A DNA stretch of 64,000 bases from Aminivibrio pyruvatiphilus (lineage in GTDB: Bacteria > Synergistota > Synergistia > Synergistales > Aminobacteriaceae): contig NZ_SORI01000008.1 of assembly GCF_004366815.1 (NCBI RefSeq), forward strand, positions 1-64,000, given 5' to 3'. The stretch's first letter is position 1. Each line of letters opens with the position of its first letter. This document shows, piece after piece, positions 1 through 8,736 of the stretch. The notes beneath the pieces are model-generated. The model saw only the letters and a program-made list of their open reading frames with translations. It did no database searches and was not told the origin of the DNA. A program made the translations under genes and the position numbers.

Positions 1-95
1 TGCTTCGCTATCGCCTTCGGTCCTCCGCCTCCCTGCGCTTCCTCGTGCTTCCTTACCAGCTCTTCGCACAGCTCGTCAATTGTTCGGTGTGACAT
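1..95 (-). CDS. Acyl-CoA carboxylase / methylmalonyl-CoA decarboxylase carboxyltransferase subunit (N-terminal fragment)
   Basis: Only the first ~31 codons are inside the window. The predicted N-terminus starts MSHRTIDELCEELVRKHEEA and continues GGGGPKAIAK, which resembles the start of carboxyltransferase subunits of propionyl-CoA carboxylase and methylmalonyl-CoA decarboxylase. The ATG (93-95) is preceded by a strong Shine-Dalgarno (AAAGGAGG) at 11 nt. The start lies inside the last codons of meaB, so the two genes overlap by 20 nt and are probably translationally coupled. Placement after meaB and the mutase makes methylmalonyl-CoA the likely substrate. The exact enzyme, biotin-dependent carboxylase or sodium-pumping decarboxylase, cannot be decided from this fragment. 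Confidence 0.6.
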   Translation of the reverse strand, partial: MSHRTIDELCEELVRKHEEAQGGGGPKAIAK

Positions 96-1071
96 CTGAT
101 GTGTTTGCCTCCTTTGTCCCCTGGTTGTCTTCCGTCCGCGGGAACAGTTTCCTGAGTATGTCCGCTGAGACCGTGTAGGGGTTTATTTTTCGTGCAGCCA
201 GGTCCTCCATAAGTTCCCGGCTTTTGTGAGCCTGCCAGACTTTTTCAGCTTTCCTCGTCAGATTCTTCAGAAGGATATCTTCCACCTCGGATGAAAGGCG
301 CCTGAACTCGAACCGCGTGCCCTCAGGACTGTTTTTGACGAATTCATGATGCTTCATGATGCTCTCGGCGAACTCCTCCACACCGGTGCCGTTTTCCGCG
401 ACGGTAAGGTGTACGGGAGGTGTCCAGGCCTTGTCCCTGACAAGCTCGAGCATGAGCCTCACTTCGGCGGCTACCCTGTCGACTCCCGGCTTGTCGGCCT
501 TGTTGATGGCAAAGACATTGGCGATTTCCATGATGCCCGCCTTCATTATCTGGATATCGTCGCCCATGCCGGGAACCAGGACGACGCACACCGTATCGGC
601 AATCTTGATGATGTCCACTTCCGACTGGCCGACACCGACGGTTTCGATGATAATGACATCCTTGCCGCAGGCGTCAAGAAGCAGCACCGCCTCCCGGGTT
701 CCCCTGCTCAGGCCGCCGAGGGATCCCCTGGTTCCCATGCTCCGGATGTACACGCCCTGATCTCCTGTATGGCGCTGCATCCTGATACGGTCGGCAAGGA
801 TGGCTCCACCGGAGAAGGGGCTCGAGGGATCAACGGCGATAATCCCCACACTCTTCCCCTTTTTCCGGAAAGATTCGATCAGCTTGTCGGTCAGCGTGCT
901 TTTCCCTGCCCCGGGACTGCCCGTGATGCCGATGACCATGGCTTTGCCGGTGAGGGGGTAAATCCGGCGCAAAATCCCATCGGCTACCGGATCATCATTT
1001 TCAATCAGGCTGATTATCCGGGCGATGGCCCGGGTATCCCCTGCCAGCGCCTTGTTAATGAGAATATCCAC
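76..1071 (-). CDS. meaB: Methylmalonyl-CoA mutase-associated GTPase MeaB
   Basis: This 331-residue protein belongs to the MeaB/ArgK G3E GTPase family, which gates adenosylcobalamin loading and protects methylmalonyl-CoA mutase from inactivation. A P-loop GSPGAGKS is at residues 51-58, and a base-recognition motif NKAD lies near residue 190. Length is normal for the family. The start sits 5 nt after the stop of the small mutase subunit, so mutase large subunit, small subunit and meaB form one operon. The old name ArgK (arginine transport kinase) is a misassignment for this family; the mutase context supports MeaB. Confidence 0.95.
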   Translation of the reverse strand: MDILINKALAGDTRAIARIISLIENDDPVADGILRRIYPLTGKAMVIGITGSPGAGKSTLTDKLIESFRKKGKSVGIIAVDPSSPFSGGAILADRIRMQRHTGDQGVYIRSMGTRGSLGGLSRGTREAVLLLDACGKDVIIIETVGVGQSEVDIIKIADTVCVVLVPGMGDDIQIMKAGIMEIANVFAINKADKPGVDRVAAEVRLMLELVRDKAWTPPVHLTVAENGTGVEEFAESIMKHHEFVKNSPEGTRFEFRRLSSEVEDILLKNLTRKAEKVWQAHKSRELMEDLAARKINPYTVSADILRKLFPRTEDNQGTKEANTSDVTPNN

Positions 1072-1076
1072 AGCGG

Positions 1077-1493
1077 CTACTGTTCTTTGGCCCTTTTTTC
1101 CGCCACAGCCTTTTCAAGCCATTCAACACAGACGGACGTCGGGGTTCCCGGTCCGAAGACCGCTCCTGCGCCGGCCTCGAGAAGCCCCGGAATATCCTTG
1201 TCGGGAATGACTCCTCCGCCGAAAACGATGACGTCCCCGGCCTCCTTTTCTTTCAGCATGTCGATGATCTTCGTGAAATAAAACGTGTGGGCTCCGGAAA
1301 GAATACTGATGCCTACCGCATCTGCGTCCTCCTGAAGAACGGTTTCAACGATCTGTTCCGGTGTCTGCCTCAGGCCGGTGTACACCACTTCCATTCCGGC
1401 GTCCCGCAGAGCTCTCGCCACGACTTTCGCTCCCCTGTCGTGTCCGTCGAGTCCCGGTTTTGCCACAACCACCCTGATTTTTCTTTCGTCCAC
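1077..1493 (-). CDS. Methylmalonyl-CoA mutase, small cobalamin-binding subunit
   Basis: This 138-residue protein is the free-standing B12-binding domain of methylmalonyl-CoA mutase. The cobalamin lower-ligand motif DGHDRG (DxHxxG type) is near the N-terminus, followed by the SILSG and GGG elements of the Rossmann-like B12 fold. I chose the GTG at 1491-1493 because GGAGGG lies 7 nt upstream and the protein then begins [14 protein letters not shown], as in homologues. The longer open frame upstream overlaps the large-subunit gene and is not likely to be translated. It pairs with the large subunit encoded immediately upstream to isomerise methylmalonyl-CoA and succinyl-CoA. Confidence 0.93.
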   Translation of the reverse strand: MDERKIRVVVAKPGLDGHDRGAKVVARALRDAGMEVVYTGLRQTPEQIVETVLQEDADAVGISILSGAHTFYFTKIIDMLKEKEAGDVIVFGGGVIPDKDIPGLLEAGAGAVFGPGTPTSVCVEWLEKAVAEKRAKEQ

Positions 1494-1540
1494 GGAATAT
1501 CCCTCCAGTGTGTTATAAGACTTTCTAAACGGACGTGCCG

Positions 1541-3208
1541 CTACAGAACGATATTTTCGGTATACTCTCCGAATACGTTCCGGAGTACGCCGCAAATTTC
1601 TCCCTCGGTTGCATAGGAGCGGACGGCATTGATGATGAGGGGCATGAGATTCGTGGAGTCGTCGGCCGCCGCCCTGCGGATGTCATCGAGGGCGTTCTTT
1701 ACGGCAAGGTTGTCCCTGGATTCCTTCAGCTTGTGAAGCTTGGCGATCTGCCGCTCTCCCACGGAAGCATCCACGGTAAGGAGGTTCATCTCCCCGTTGT
1801 CTTCCCTGACCTGGAACTTGTTCACACCGACAACGATGGCTTCCTTCGCCTCAACCGATCTCTGGTAGTCGTAGGCCGCATCCTGGATATGCTTCTGCAC
1901 GTATCCCTTTTCGATGGCGGTCAGCATGCCGCCCATGTCGTCTATTTGGCCGATGTACTCGAAGGCTTTCTTTTCGATCTCGTTCGTGAGGCTTTCAACC
2001 ACGTAGGATCCTGCCAGGGGATCGACCGTATTGGTCACGCCCGATTCGTAGGCGATGATCTGCTGGGTTTTAAGGGCTATACCGACACTCTTTTCGCTCG
2101 GAAGGGCCAGCGCCTCGTCCATGCTGTTCGTATGGAGCGACTGGGTTCCTCCCAGGACGGCGGCAAGGGCCTGCATGGTAACGCGGACGATGTTGTTTTC
2201 CGGCTGCTGGGCCGTGAGGGTGCTTCCCCCCGTCTGGGTGTGGAACCGAAGCATCTGGGCCTTCGGGTTGGTGACGCTGAAGCGGTCCTTCATGATTCGC
2301 GCCCACATGCGCCGGGCTGCGCGGAATTTCGCCACTTCCTCGAGGAAATCGTTATGGGCGTTGAAGAAGAAGGAAAGACGCTCTCCGAAAACGTTGGGAT
2401 CAAGACCTTTCCTGGCGGCGGCTTCCACGTAGGCGATACCGTCGGCTAGGGTGAACGCTACTTCCTGTGCAGCGGTGCTTCCGGCTTCGCGGATGTGGTA
2501 TCCGGAGATGGAAATGGTGTTCCACTTCGGCACGTTCTCGCTGCAGAACGCGAAAATATCGGTAATAAGCCGCATGGAAGGCTTCGGGGGGAAGATGTAC
2601 GTCCCCCGGGCGATGTATTCCTTGAGAATGTCGTTCTGGATGGTTCCCGAAAGGACGTCCATGGGCACACCCTGTTTCTCGCCCACGCAGATATACATGG
2701 CAAGGAGGACGCTCGCGGGAGCGTTGATCGTCATGGAGGTGGAGACCTTGTCCAGGGGGATCTGGTCGAAAAGGATTTCCATGTCCTGGAGACTGTCAAT
2801 GGCAACTCCCACTTTTCCGCACTCCCCCTGGGCCATGGGGTCGTCGGAATCGTAGCCTATCTGGGTGGGAAGGTCAAAGGCTACGGAAAGGCCGGTCGTC
2901 CCCTGGGAGAGCAGGTAGCGGTAGCGCTCGTTGGACTCTTCCGCAGAGGCAAATCCCGCATACTGCCGCATGGTCCAGAATCTGCCCCGGTACATGGTGG
3001 GCTGGACGCCTCTCGTAAAGGGGTACTCTCCGGGAAACCCGATATCCTTCATATAGTCCACGGACTCGGTGTCGTCCGGACCGTAGAGTCTCCCTAGGGG
3101 GAGCCCTCCTCCGGTAGTAAAGTTTTCCTTTCTCTCTTTGTTCTTTTGAAGCGACTTCGCCACGCCTGCCTCGAATTTCGCCCTGGCGTCTTTGTATTCC
3201 GTATTCAT
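1541..3208 (-). CDS. Methylmalonyl-CoA mutase, large catalytic subunit
   Basis: This 555-residue protein is the TIM-barrel catalytic chain of a split adenosylcobalamin-dependent mutase (methylmalonyl-CoA to succinyl-CoA). The substrate-binding segment [15 protein letters not shown] and the following FWTMRQYAG are present near residues 60-90, and the [14 protein letters not shown] stretch of acyl-CoA mutases is near residue 330. The B12 domain is absent because it is encoded separately just downstream. The ATG is preceded by GGAGGGG at 8 nt. Gene order large subunit, small subunit, meaB, carboxyltransferase is a propionate/methylmalonyl-CoA module. Isobutyryl-CoA mutase is a possible alternative, but length and context favour methylmalonyl-CoA. 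Confidence 0.93.
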   Translation of the reverse strand: MNTEYKDARAKFEAGVAKSLQKNKERKENFTTGGGLPLGRLYGPDDTESVDYMKDIGFPGEYPFTRGVQPTMYRGRFWTMRQYAGFASAEESNERYRYLLSQGTTGLSVAFDLPTQIGYDSDDPMAQGECGKVGVAIDSLQDMEILFDQIPLDKVSTSMTINAPASVLLAMYICVGEKQGVPMDVLSGTIQNDILKEYIARGTYIFPPKPSMRLITDIFAFCSENVPKWNTISISGYHIREAGSTAAQEVAFTLADGIAYVEAAARKGLDPNVFGERLSFFFNAHNDFLEEVAKFRAARRMWARIMKDRFSVTNPKAQMLRFHTQTGGSTLTAQQPENNIVRVTMQALAAVLGGTQSLHTNSMDEALALPSEKSVGIALKTQQIIAYESGVTNTVDPLAGSYVVESLTNEIEKKAFEYIGQIDDMGGMLTAIEKGYVQKHIQDAAYDYQRSVEAKEAIVVGVNKFQVREDNGEMNLLTVDASVGERQIAKLHKLKESRDNLAVKNALDDIRRAAADDSTNLMPLIINAVRSYATEGEICGVLRNVFGEYTENIVL

Positions 3209-3247
3209 GCGTGCATCCCCTCCTCGAAAATTTGTTCTGTCAATAGC

Positions 3248-3260
3248 CTGTAATTTACAG
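3248..3260. promoter_or_regulatory. 13-bp perfect palindrome upstream of the mutase operon
   Basis: The sequence CTGTAATTTACAG is a perfect inverted repeat around a central T. It covers the stop codon of the upstream exported-protein gene and lies about 40 bp before the mutase start. A TTGACA follows it on the minus strand, but no matching -10 box is placed correctly. It could be a repressor operator; it could also be chance in an AT-rich junction. Confidence 0.3.
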
Positions 3261-5108
3261 AAGATCGGGCCATAGGGGCATCCAGTCCCTTGAGGATGCC
3301 GAACCTACGTCCATGTAGACGGAAAGGACGGACCGGCTGGGAAAGCCGGACGACGTTTCGTCGGAAGGCAGGGAAATCCTGACTTCTCCGCGGTAAGACG
3401 AGGAATACCCCGGCAGATCCCCTTGCGGGGAAAAGAGGGTTGTTCCTCCCGTGAGTCCCGATGCCCGGACGAGGGGCATCGGCGAAACGGTGTCGCAGAA
3501 TGCGAAAAGGCGAATTCCGTTTTGAAGGCAAAAGCCTGCAAGCTGCTTCAGTTCTCCGGGAGAAAAGGGAATGGAGGATGCAGCAGCAACATCGGTGAGC
3601 CTGTTCCTTTTATCTGTCCAGAGCTGCCCAAGAATCTGCAGAACCTCTTTTCCCGTGGCCGCTTCATGAAAACGGCCTCCCGCCCGGCTGCCCGGGGGCA
3701 CGAAGAACACGGCGGGATCCGCCGCCTTTTCCGGCAGGAACCGGAAGTCCGCCGTCAGCATCCTTTCATTCCAGACCGACGTGACAACCGGCCTGTTCCT
3801 CGACATATACGTGCGGTACGGCCCTGAAATCGACGCCCCGAGCAGAAAGCTCTCCCTGTCTTCCTCCCTGAGGACTGAGGGAGTATCAAGGGAGAGAAAC
3901 GCTGGGGAGGATTCTTCAGGAAACAAATACATCTCCCAGAGTGAAAACCCCGCCACATCGAGGCAGTATACCCTGTCCTCGAGGGAAAAAAGGCTCCAGG
4001 CTCCGGGTGCTTCACGAATCACGGTCTCCGACCTTACTGCCTCCATGGTCTCAAAGGAAATGGTTGTTTTGCTCACCTCTCCCTTTTCATGGACAACAAA
4101 GAGATCGCCGAAAGGCGACCAGGCCAAGTCCCGGGGCGAATCCGCCCCGAAGGAGAACTCCGTGCGCCTTTCCCGGAGGGACACAATGAAAACCAGGCTG
4201 TTGTTGCGGTCGGCCACTGCAAGCCATTCTCCGAATGTCGCCGCTGCCGCGGGCTCAAAGGGGTGCTCCGTTTCAGGAAAGGTCAGTTCGGAAACAAGAG
4301 ACAGGTCAGGAAGGGAAAATATCCCCGCTCTTCTGTAGGAAGCACTCACTGCTGCGAAGGCGCCTTCCGAGATCAGGGCGCCGTCAGAGGGAGGAAAGGG
4401 AAGTTCCCCGAGTTCCGTCAGTTCTTTCCCGCCGTCGCCGAAGGAGAGGACCTTCCCGCTTTCAAGAAGGACAATCCCGCTGGTCTGCCCTGAAAAAAGA
4501 GCTGTCACAGGGGATTCCAAATCGATACCGGAAAAGGACCGTTCTCCCCGGTTGCGCATCCACAGCCGGCCGCCGAGCGTATCTGCGACAGCCAGTCCTC
4601 CCGAGGGAGAGGATTCAGCCTTGCCGAGCCCTTTAATCCCCAGGTTCTGTAGAACGGGAAGGCCGAGGGCAGTCCTCAGGTCCCTCATGGAAGAAGCAGT
4701 CCGGGAAAAGACAGGCCTGCCCGCAAGAACATCGCCGAGGAACCTTCCCTCTTCTTCAAACCGTGAAAGTATACGGGGAACCGCCGTATCTCTCGGCCGG
4801 ACTTCCAGAAAATACTTCAGCGACTTCAATGCGTCGTCAGCTCTTCCGGTTCTGTGAAGCGCAAGGCCGCGCATGAGATAGAAGTCAACGAGAAAAGTGT
4901 TCAGCTTCAGCGCCCTGTCAAGGTCTTCAAGAGCCCCGTAGTAATCCCGGGTGCAATACTTGCCGTAGGCGCTGCCGAAAAACTTCTCAGCCTCTTCCCT
5001 GTTCGCCGGGGGGAGGACCGCAGGCTCAAGGGGCACCGCCTGAAAGAAAAAAAAGAGGCACAGAGGAAGCAACAGCACGGTCCGAAGCCATTTGCAATCA
5101 CGATCCAT
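3255..5108 (-). CDS. Exported TPR and beta-propeller-like protein of unknown function
   Basis: This is a ~617-residue protein that I do not recognise beyond its domains. It begins [20 protein letters not shown], a basic start and hydrophobic core typical of a signal peptide, so it is probably periplasmic or outer-membrane attached. Residues ~35-105 form two TPR-like helical pairs ([12 protein letters not shown]..., [20 protein letters not shown]). The rest is beta-rich, with repeated short segments ([29 protein letters not shown]) suggesting a WD/NHL-type propeller, then a mixed alpha/beta C-terminal domain containing cysteines. The ATG at 5106-5108 was chosen because it starts the signal peptide and follows GGGGGAG; the open frame upstream overlaps the small membrane gene. 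It follows that gene by 35 nt. Confidence 0.75.
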   Translation of the reverse strand: MDRDCKWLRTVLLLPLCLFFFFQAVPLEPAVLPPANREEAEKFFGSAYGKYCTRDYYGALEDLDRALKLNTFLVDFYLMRGLALHRTGRADDALKSLKYFLEVRPRDTAVPRILSRFEEEGRFLGDVLAGRPVFSRTASSMRDLRTALGLPVLQNLGIKGLGKAESSPSGGLAVADTLGGRLWMRNRGERSFSGIDLESPVTALFSGQTSGIVLLESGKVLSFGDGGKELTELGELPFPPSDGALISEGAFAAVSASYRRAGIFSLPDLSLVSELTFPETEHPFEPAAAATFGEWLAVADRNNSLVFIVSLRERRTEFSFGADSPRDLAWSPFGDLFVVHEKGEVSKTTISFETMEAVRSETVIREAPGAWSLFSLEDRVYCLDVAGFSLWEMYLFPEESSPAFLSLDTPSVLREEDRESFLLGASISGPYRTYMSRNRPVVTSVWNERMLTADFRFLPEKAADPAVFFVPPGSRAGGRFHEAATGKEVLQILGQLWTDKRNRLTDVAAASSIPFSPGELKQLAGFCLQNGIRLFAFCDTVSPMPLVRASGLTGGTTLFSPQGDLPGYSSSYRGEVRISLPSDETSSGFPSRSVLSVYMDVGSASSRDWMPLWPDLL

Positions 5109-5143
5109 CGGCGGCACTCCCCCTCTCAACTCCCGGAATATCC

Positions 5144-5362
5144 TCAGAAATGTTTCGAAATGACATCGATGCCCGCAAAGGAATAAAAAGCGAGCGTAAC
5201 CGCCCCTGCCAGAAGAAAGCCCAGCAGCATTCTCAGGTACAGCACCCACATCTCCCCGCCGGGCAGGGAGCCGCTCCGTATACGCACCACGATACGGGCG
5301 ATGAACAATGAGGCAAGAAACATTCCGAGGGCTATAAGCGCTTGAACATTGACTATAGGCAT
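5144..5362 (-). CDS. Small two-helix membrane protein
   Basis: This is a 72-residue hydrophobic protein with two predicted membrane helices: residues ~8-25 (ALIALGMFLASLFIARIVV) and ~43-66 (LYLRMLLGFLLAGAVTLAFY), joined by a short basic, glycine-containing loop. No family was recognised. It is the first gene after the terminator at 5490-5519, so it likely opens a transcription unit that continues into the exported TPR protein. The ribosome-binding site is weak (GTGAAGA before the ATG). Composition and position make it more likely than the overlapping upstream extension of the TPR protein frame. Confidence 0.6.
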   Translation of the reverse strand: MPIVNVQALIALGMFLASLFIARIVVRIRSGSLPGGEMWVLYLRMLLGFLLAGAVTLAFYSFAGIDVISKHF

Positions 5363-5489
5363 TCTTCACTCAACTTTCAGCTTCTGATAATGGCAATTAG
5401 GATAACTCATAAAAAAAGGGAACGCCACTTAAAAAATCCTTTTTTTCGGCAATGCCCGGAGAGAAAAAAGAAAAAAATGTTCCTTCCAC

Positions 5490-5519
5490 AAAAAGATACC
5501 CTGGATTTCGCACCCAGGG
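5490..5519 (-). terminator. Intrinsic terminator after the Gfo/Idh/MocA gene
   Basis: On the minus strand CCCTGG pairs with CCAGGG (5499-5504 with 5514-5519) across a 9-nt loop and is followed by TATCTTTTTG. It lies about 57 bp after the stop of the oxidoreductase gene. The rest of the 5363-5575 gap is A/T-rich homopolymer runs with no convincing promoter. Confidence 0.65.
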
Positions 5520-5575
5520 CATCTACTATACCATTTTTTCGGGATGTTTCGGTCATTGGAACGGGAGAAAGAAAA

Positions 5576-6553
5576 TCAGCACACTCCTGCCTCTTCCCTG
5601 CCGGCGGCACTTTCATCGTTGAGATGAATCTGTTTCAGCACCGATACGGCGACCTCCAGAGCCCGCTTGCCGTCAGTGATCCCGACAAGGGGTTGTTTTC
5701 CTTCCCGGACGCAGGTTACGAAATGCTGCAGCTCCAGCTTCAGTGGTTCGCTCTTGGGGAAGACCGGGTGTTCGATAACCTCCACGAGACTGCTGTTGTT
5801 TTGCCGTACGCACCGGTTGATGGATACGTCCTGAGTTTCATAGTCGATGGTTACGTATCGCTCAGGCTCCATGATCTCGAGCTGTCTCAGCCGTCTCTCC
5901 GAAACCCGGCTTACGAGGATGTGGGCCATGGATCCGTTTTCAAACGAGATCTGGGCGGAGGCGATGTCCTCGTGATCTGACCGGATGCATCTTCCGGTGG
6001 CGGAAATGGCCGTAATTTCGGAACGGACAAGGGAGAGTATGATGTCGATATCGTGGATCATCAGGTCAAGTACGACCCCGACGTCGCTGATACGGGGAGA
6101 GAAGGGGCCGAGTCTCCGGGACTGGAGGAAGAGAGGTTCGTGAACAATCTTCGAAATGTACTGGACAGCGCTGTTGAACCTCTCGATATGCCCCACCTGA
6201 AGGACGAGATCAGAGTCGGCCGCTATTCGAAGCAAACTCTCCGCTTCGCTCACCGTGGTTGTCACCGGTTTTTCGATGAGGACATGAATCCCGTTGCTCA
6301 GCGCCTTCTTCGCTATTTCGAAGTGCAGGCTCGTGGGGACCACAACACTGACGGCATCAGGCCTTGCCCTGGCGATAAACTCATCCATATCCGTAAACCA
6401 GGGAACGCCCAGGTTGTCTCCTATGGCGGCGGCCCTGCTTTCGTTCTGGTCGACGACGCCTACGAGCTGCGTCCCGAGGAGTTCTGTGTATACCCTAGCA
6501 TGGTGCTGTCCGAGATGTCCGACCCCGATGACACCCAGCCGTTTCAGGTCCAT
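5576..6553 (-). CDS. Gfo/Idh/MocA family NAD(P)-dependent sugar dehydrogenase
   Basis: This ~325-residue oxidoreductase has an N-terminal Rossmann domain (GVIGVGHLGQHHARVY, residues ~5-20), the family EKP motif (VLIEKPVTTT, near residue 95) and a C-terminal domain with a HDID active-site segment (LMIHDIDIIL). The ATG at 6551-6553 follows AAAGGAG at 11 nt; the 50-codon upstream extension looks non-coding. Members in some Gram-negative bacteria oxidise UDP-GlcNAc at C3 for lipid A or O-antigen synthesis and sit in lpx operons. No lpx gene is present here, so the substrate is open. It ends the tig-to-pgeF run and is followed by a terminator. Confidence 0.88.
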   Translation of the reverse strand: MDLKRLGVIGVGHLGQHHARVYTELLGTQLVGVVDQNESRAAAIGDNLGVPWFTDMDEFIARARPDAVSVVVPTSLHFEIAKKALSNGIHVLIEKPVTTTVSEAESLLRIAADSDLVLQVGHIERFNSAVQYISKIVHEPLFLQSRRLGPFSPRISDVGVVLDLMIHDIDIILSLVRSEITAISATGRCIRSDHEDIASAQISFENGSMAHILVSRVSERRLRQLEIMEPERYVTIDYETQDVSINRCVRQNNSSLVEVIEHPVFPKSEPLKLELQHFVTCVREGKQPLVGITDGKRALEVAVSVLKQIHLNDESAAGREEAGVC

Positions 6554-6642
6554 GAACGGATCAACTCCTTTAGATGCTTGAAAAGTGCTTTCCCCGTACA
6601 GTATTCTCACGGAGGGAGCATCAAAAGTGGCATGAGAGTAAA

Positions 6643-7404
6643 TTATTCCATCCAGGCAAGAAGAAAAAGCCTGTTTTCCCTGTCGCCCCTTCTGTATGAA
6701 TAGCATACATCATTATCCCTGAAAGTGCACAGGGGGACGGAACAGATCATTTCTTCCCCGATGCCCGCATCCCTGAGCTGTTTCCTGATCTCGCCGCCAA
6801 GGTCGAAAAAAACGTCATCCCCGTCTTCCGCTATGTTGTGCCGGGAAAAAGTCTCTATACCCCTCTGCGTCCAGGGCTCGTCCTTTTTCCGAAAGTAGTG
6901 CTCTCTTCCGATTCCCGGACCGATCCAGGCCCAGGTTTTCGACGGGTCGGCTCCCTTCTCATCCAGAAGGGAACGGACGGCCCTGCCCGTGATATTGAGC
7001 ACGGTGCCTTTATAGCCTGAATGAAGGAGGACGATCCGGGGAGAAGGAGAAAGGGAAGCTATCACCACGGGGAAACAGTCGGCAAACCGGAGTGAGGCCT
7101 CTATGCCGCACCGGTCGATAAGAACTCCGTCGGCCATGGGCCGGGCCGGAAGGGCCGCGCCGCCGGAAGCCGCAATGACATCAGTTCCGTGAACCTGTTG
7201 AGGGGCTACAAGGGAACCTCTCCTGGGGAACGGGTCCAGCAGAAGATTCCTGGAACGGCCGGGAACGCCCGACGACCGGTCCATGGCAGCTCCCTTCAGG
7301 AACAGCCGCATGAAAAACCGTTTTTCCCCCTCCGGCGGCAGAAAAACTATGGAATCGTTCACTGGGGAATCTTCGATTTCGTATGCCGGGCCGTTCCCTT
7401 TCAA
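6643..7404 (-). CDS. pgeF: PgeF/YfiH family peptidoglycan-editing factor (multicopper polyphenol oxidase fold)
   Basis: This ~253-residue protein belongs to the YfiH/YlmD/PgeF family, known to remove mis-incorporated L-Ser from muropeptide stems and described earlier as a laccase or purine nucleoside phosphorylase-like enzyme. The zinc-site triad is visible: His in QQVHGTDV, Cys in RFADCFPVV and His in LLHSGYKGT. The best start is a TTG at 7402-7404 that overlaps the folC stop (TTTTGA) and has GAGGAG 7 nt upstream; with it the length matches the family. The in-frame extension to 7557 runs through folC and is unlikely. Confidence 0.88.
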   Translation of the reverse strand: MKGNGPAYEIEDSPVNDSIVFLPPEGEKRFFMRLFLKGAAMDRSSGVPGRSRNLLLDPFPRRGSLVAPQQVHGTDVIAASGGAALPARPMADGVLIDRCGIEASLRFADCFPVVIASLSPSPRIVLLHSGYKGTVLNITGRAVRSLLDEKGADPSKTWAWIGPGIGREHYFRKKDEPWTQRGIETFSRHNIAEDGDDVFFDLGGEIRKQLRDAGIGEEMICSVPLCTFRDNDVCYSYRRGDRENRLFLLAWME

Positions 7405-8729
7405 AAAAGCAGCTCCTCTCTTCGTGAAAGGATCAGGGTGCGCATCCAGCCGATGAAGTAGAGGCTGCCGCAGCATACGGTGCCCTGCCCCTTTCGCTCT
7501 GAAGCCTTCAGGGCATCCAGGGGGTCCGGGAAGACCTCCACCGCGTCCTCTTTCCACCCGCTGCGCCTAGCCGCCTCCGCGAGCACAAACGGATCGGCCG
7601 ATCTCGGGTTGCCGGGAACGGACGTGCAGATAAGTCTCCCGGCTCCTTTCAGCAGCAGGGAGAGCCCTGCGGGAAAATCCTTGTCCTTCATGCAGGCGAA
7701 AACGACTGTCGGTTTTTTCCCGCCGTAGATTCCCCGGATACTCTCCACAAGCCTTCTTATACCGTCAGGGTTATGCCCTCCGTCAAGGACCAGGGGCGGA
7801 TCGGCTCTGAGTATTTCAAACCGCCCGGGCCAGCGGGCATTCTCCGCTCCCTGAAGAAGGGCTTCCCCCGTGATGCGGGGAAACCGGCCGGAGAGGCACA
7901 ACATCCCGGCGGCGGCAAGGGAGCAGTTTTCAACCTGGAAAGAACCGTGCAGCGGTGTCCGTATGGGAAAGCGTCCGCCTCCGCAGAAGAATGAAAAAGC
8001 CGTTCCCTCAGCCGTAACGGATATGTTCTCTGTCCGGACTTCTTCGGGGAGAACATGGGGAAGGGCGCCTGCGGCACGGGCTCTTTCCCGGAAAAGAGGA
8101 ACAAGACCGGCGGGACTGCCCGAGAAAAAAGCGGGAATCCCTTCCCGCATGACCGCGAATTTTTCCCCCGCGATCTTTTCAAGGGTGTCGCCGAGAAAGT
8201 CCATGTGGTCCATGGAAATGGACGTCACGAGGGTGAGGACCACGTTTCCCAGGAGATTCGTCGCGTCGAGCCTTCCGCCGAGTCCGGCCTCTACCACGGC
8301 AAGCTCCACCCGGTTCCGTGAGCAGAGAAGAAACGCCGCCGCCGTGATGAGCTCGAAAAAGGTGGGAGGGTCGGACCGGAGGAAATCATCCTCCTCCAGG
8401 GCCTTCTGAATGGCCTCCGCCGCCCCGGTCCATTCCCCGAGGGAAAGGGGAAAACCGTCGATGAGAAGTCGTTCATCAGGTGATTCGAGATGGGGGCTGG
8501 TGTAGAGAGCAGTCCTGTACCCCGCCTCCCTGAGGATGGAATCGGAGAAGGAGGCTGTGGATCCCTTGCCGTTGGTGCCCACGATGTGGACTGCCGGGAA
8601 GTCCATCTGGGGATTTCCAAGCTTCTCCATCAGGCGGGAAATACGGTCGAGCCCCGGGCGGATTCCCGCACTGGCGAGGGAAGCAAAAACATTCTCCAGT
8701 TCTTCGAAGGACCGGGGCTTCGTGTTCAT
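7401..8729 (-). CDS. folC: Bifunctional folylpolyglutamate synthase / dihydrofolate synthase
   Basis: This 442-residue Mur-ligase-family enzyme adds glutamate to dihydropteroate and tetrahydrofolate. The P-loop GTNGKGSTAS is near residue 50, and the C-terminal ligase domain contains LDGGHNPDGIRRL, typical of FolC. The start lies 7 nt after the valS stop and the end overlaps pgeF, so it is in the valS operon. Length is usual for the family. Whether it has both synthase activities cannot be told from sequence alone. Confidence 0.95.
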   Translation of the reverse strand: MNTKPRSFEELENVFASLASAGIRPGLDRISRLMEKLGNPQMDFPAVHIVGTNGKGSTASFSDSILREAGYRTALYTSPHLESPDERLLIDGFPLSLGEWTGAAEAIQKALEEDDFLRSDPPTFFELITAAAFLLCSRNRVELAVVEAGLGGRLDATNLLGNVVLTLVTSISMDHMDFLGDTLEKIAGEKFAVMREGIPAFFSGSPAGLVPLFRERARAAGALPHVLPEEVRTENISVTAEGTAFSFFCGGGRFPIRTPLHGSFQVENCSLAAAGMLCLSGRFPRITGEALLQGAENARWPGRFEILRADPPLVLDGGHNPDGIRRLVESIRGIYGGKKPTVVFACMKDKDFPAGLSLLLKGAGRLICTSVPGNPRSADPFVLAEAARRSGWKEDAVEVFPDPLDALKASERKGQGTVCCGSLYFIGWMRTLILSRREELLF

Positions 8730-8736
8730 GGCCGTA

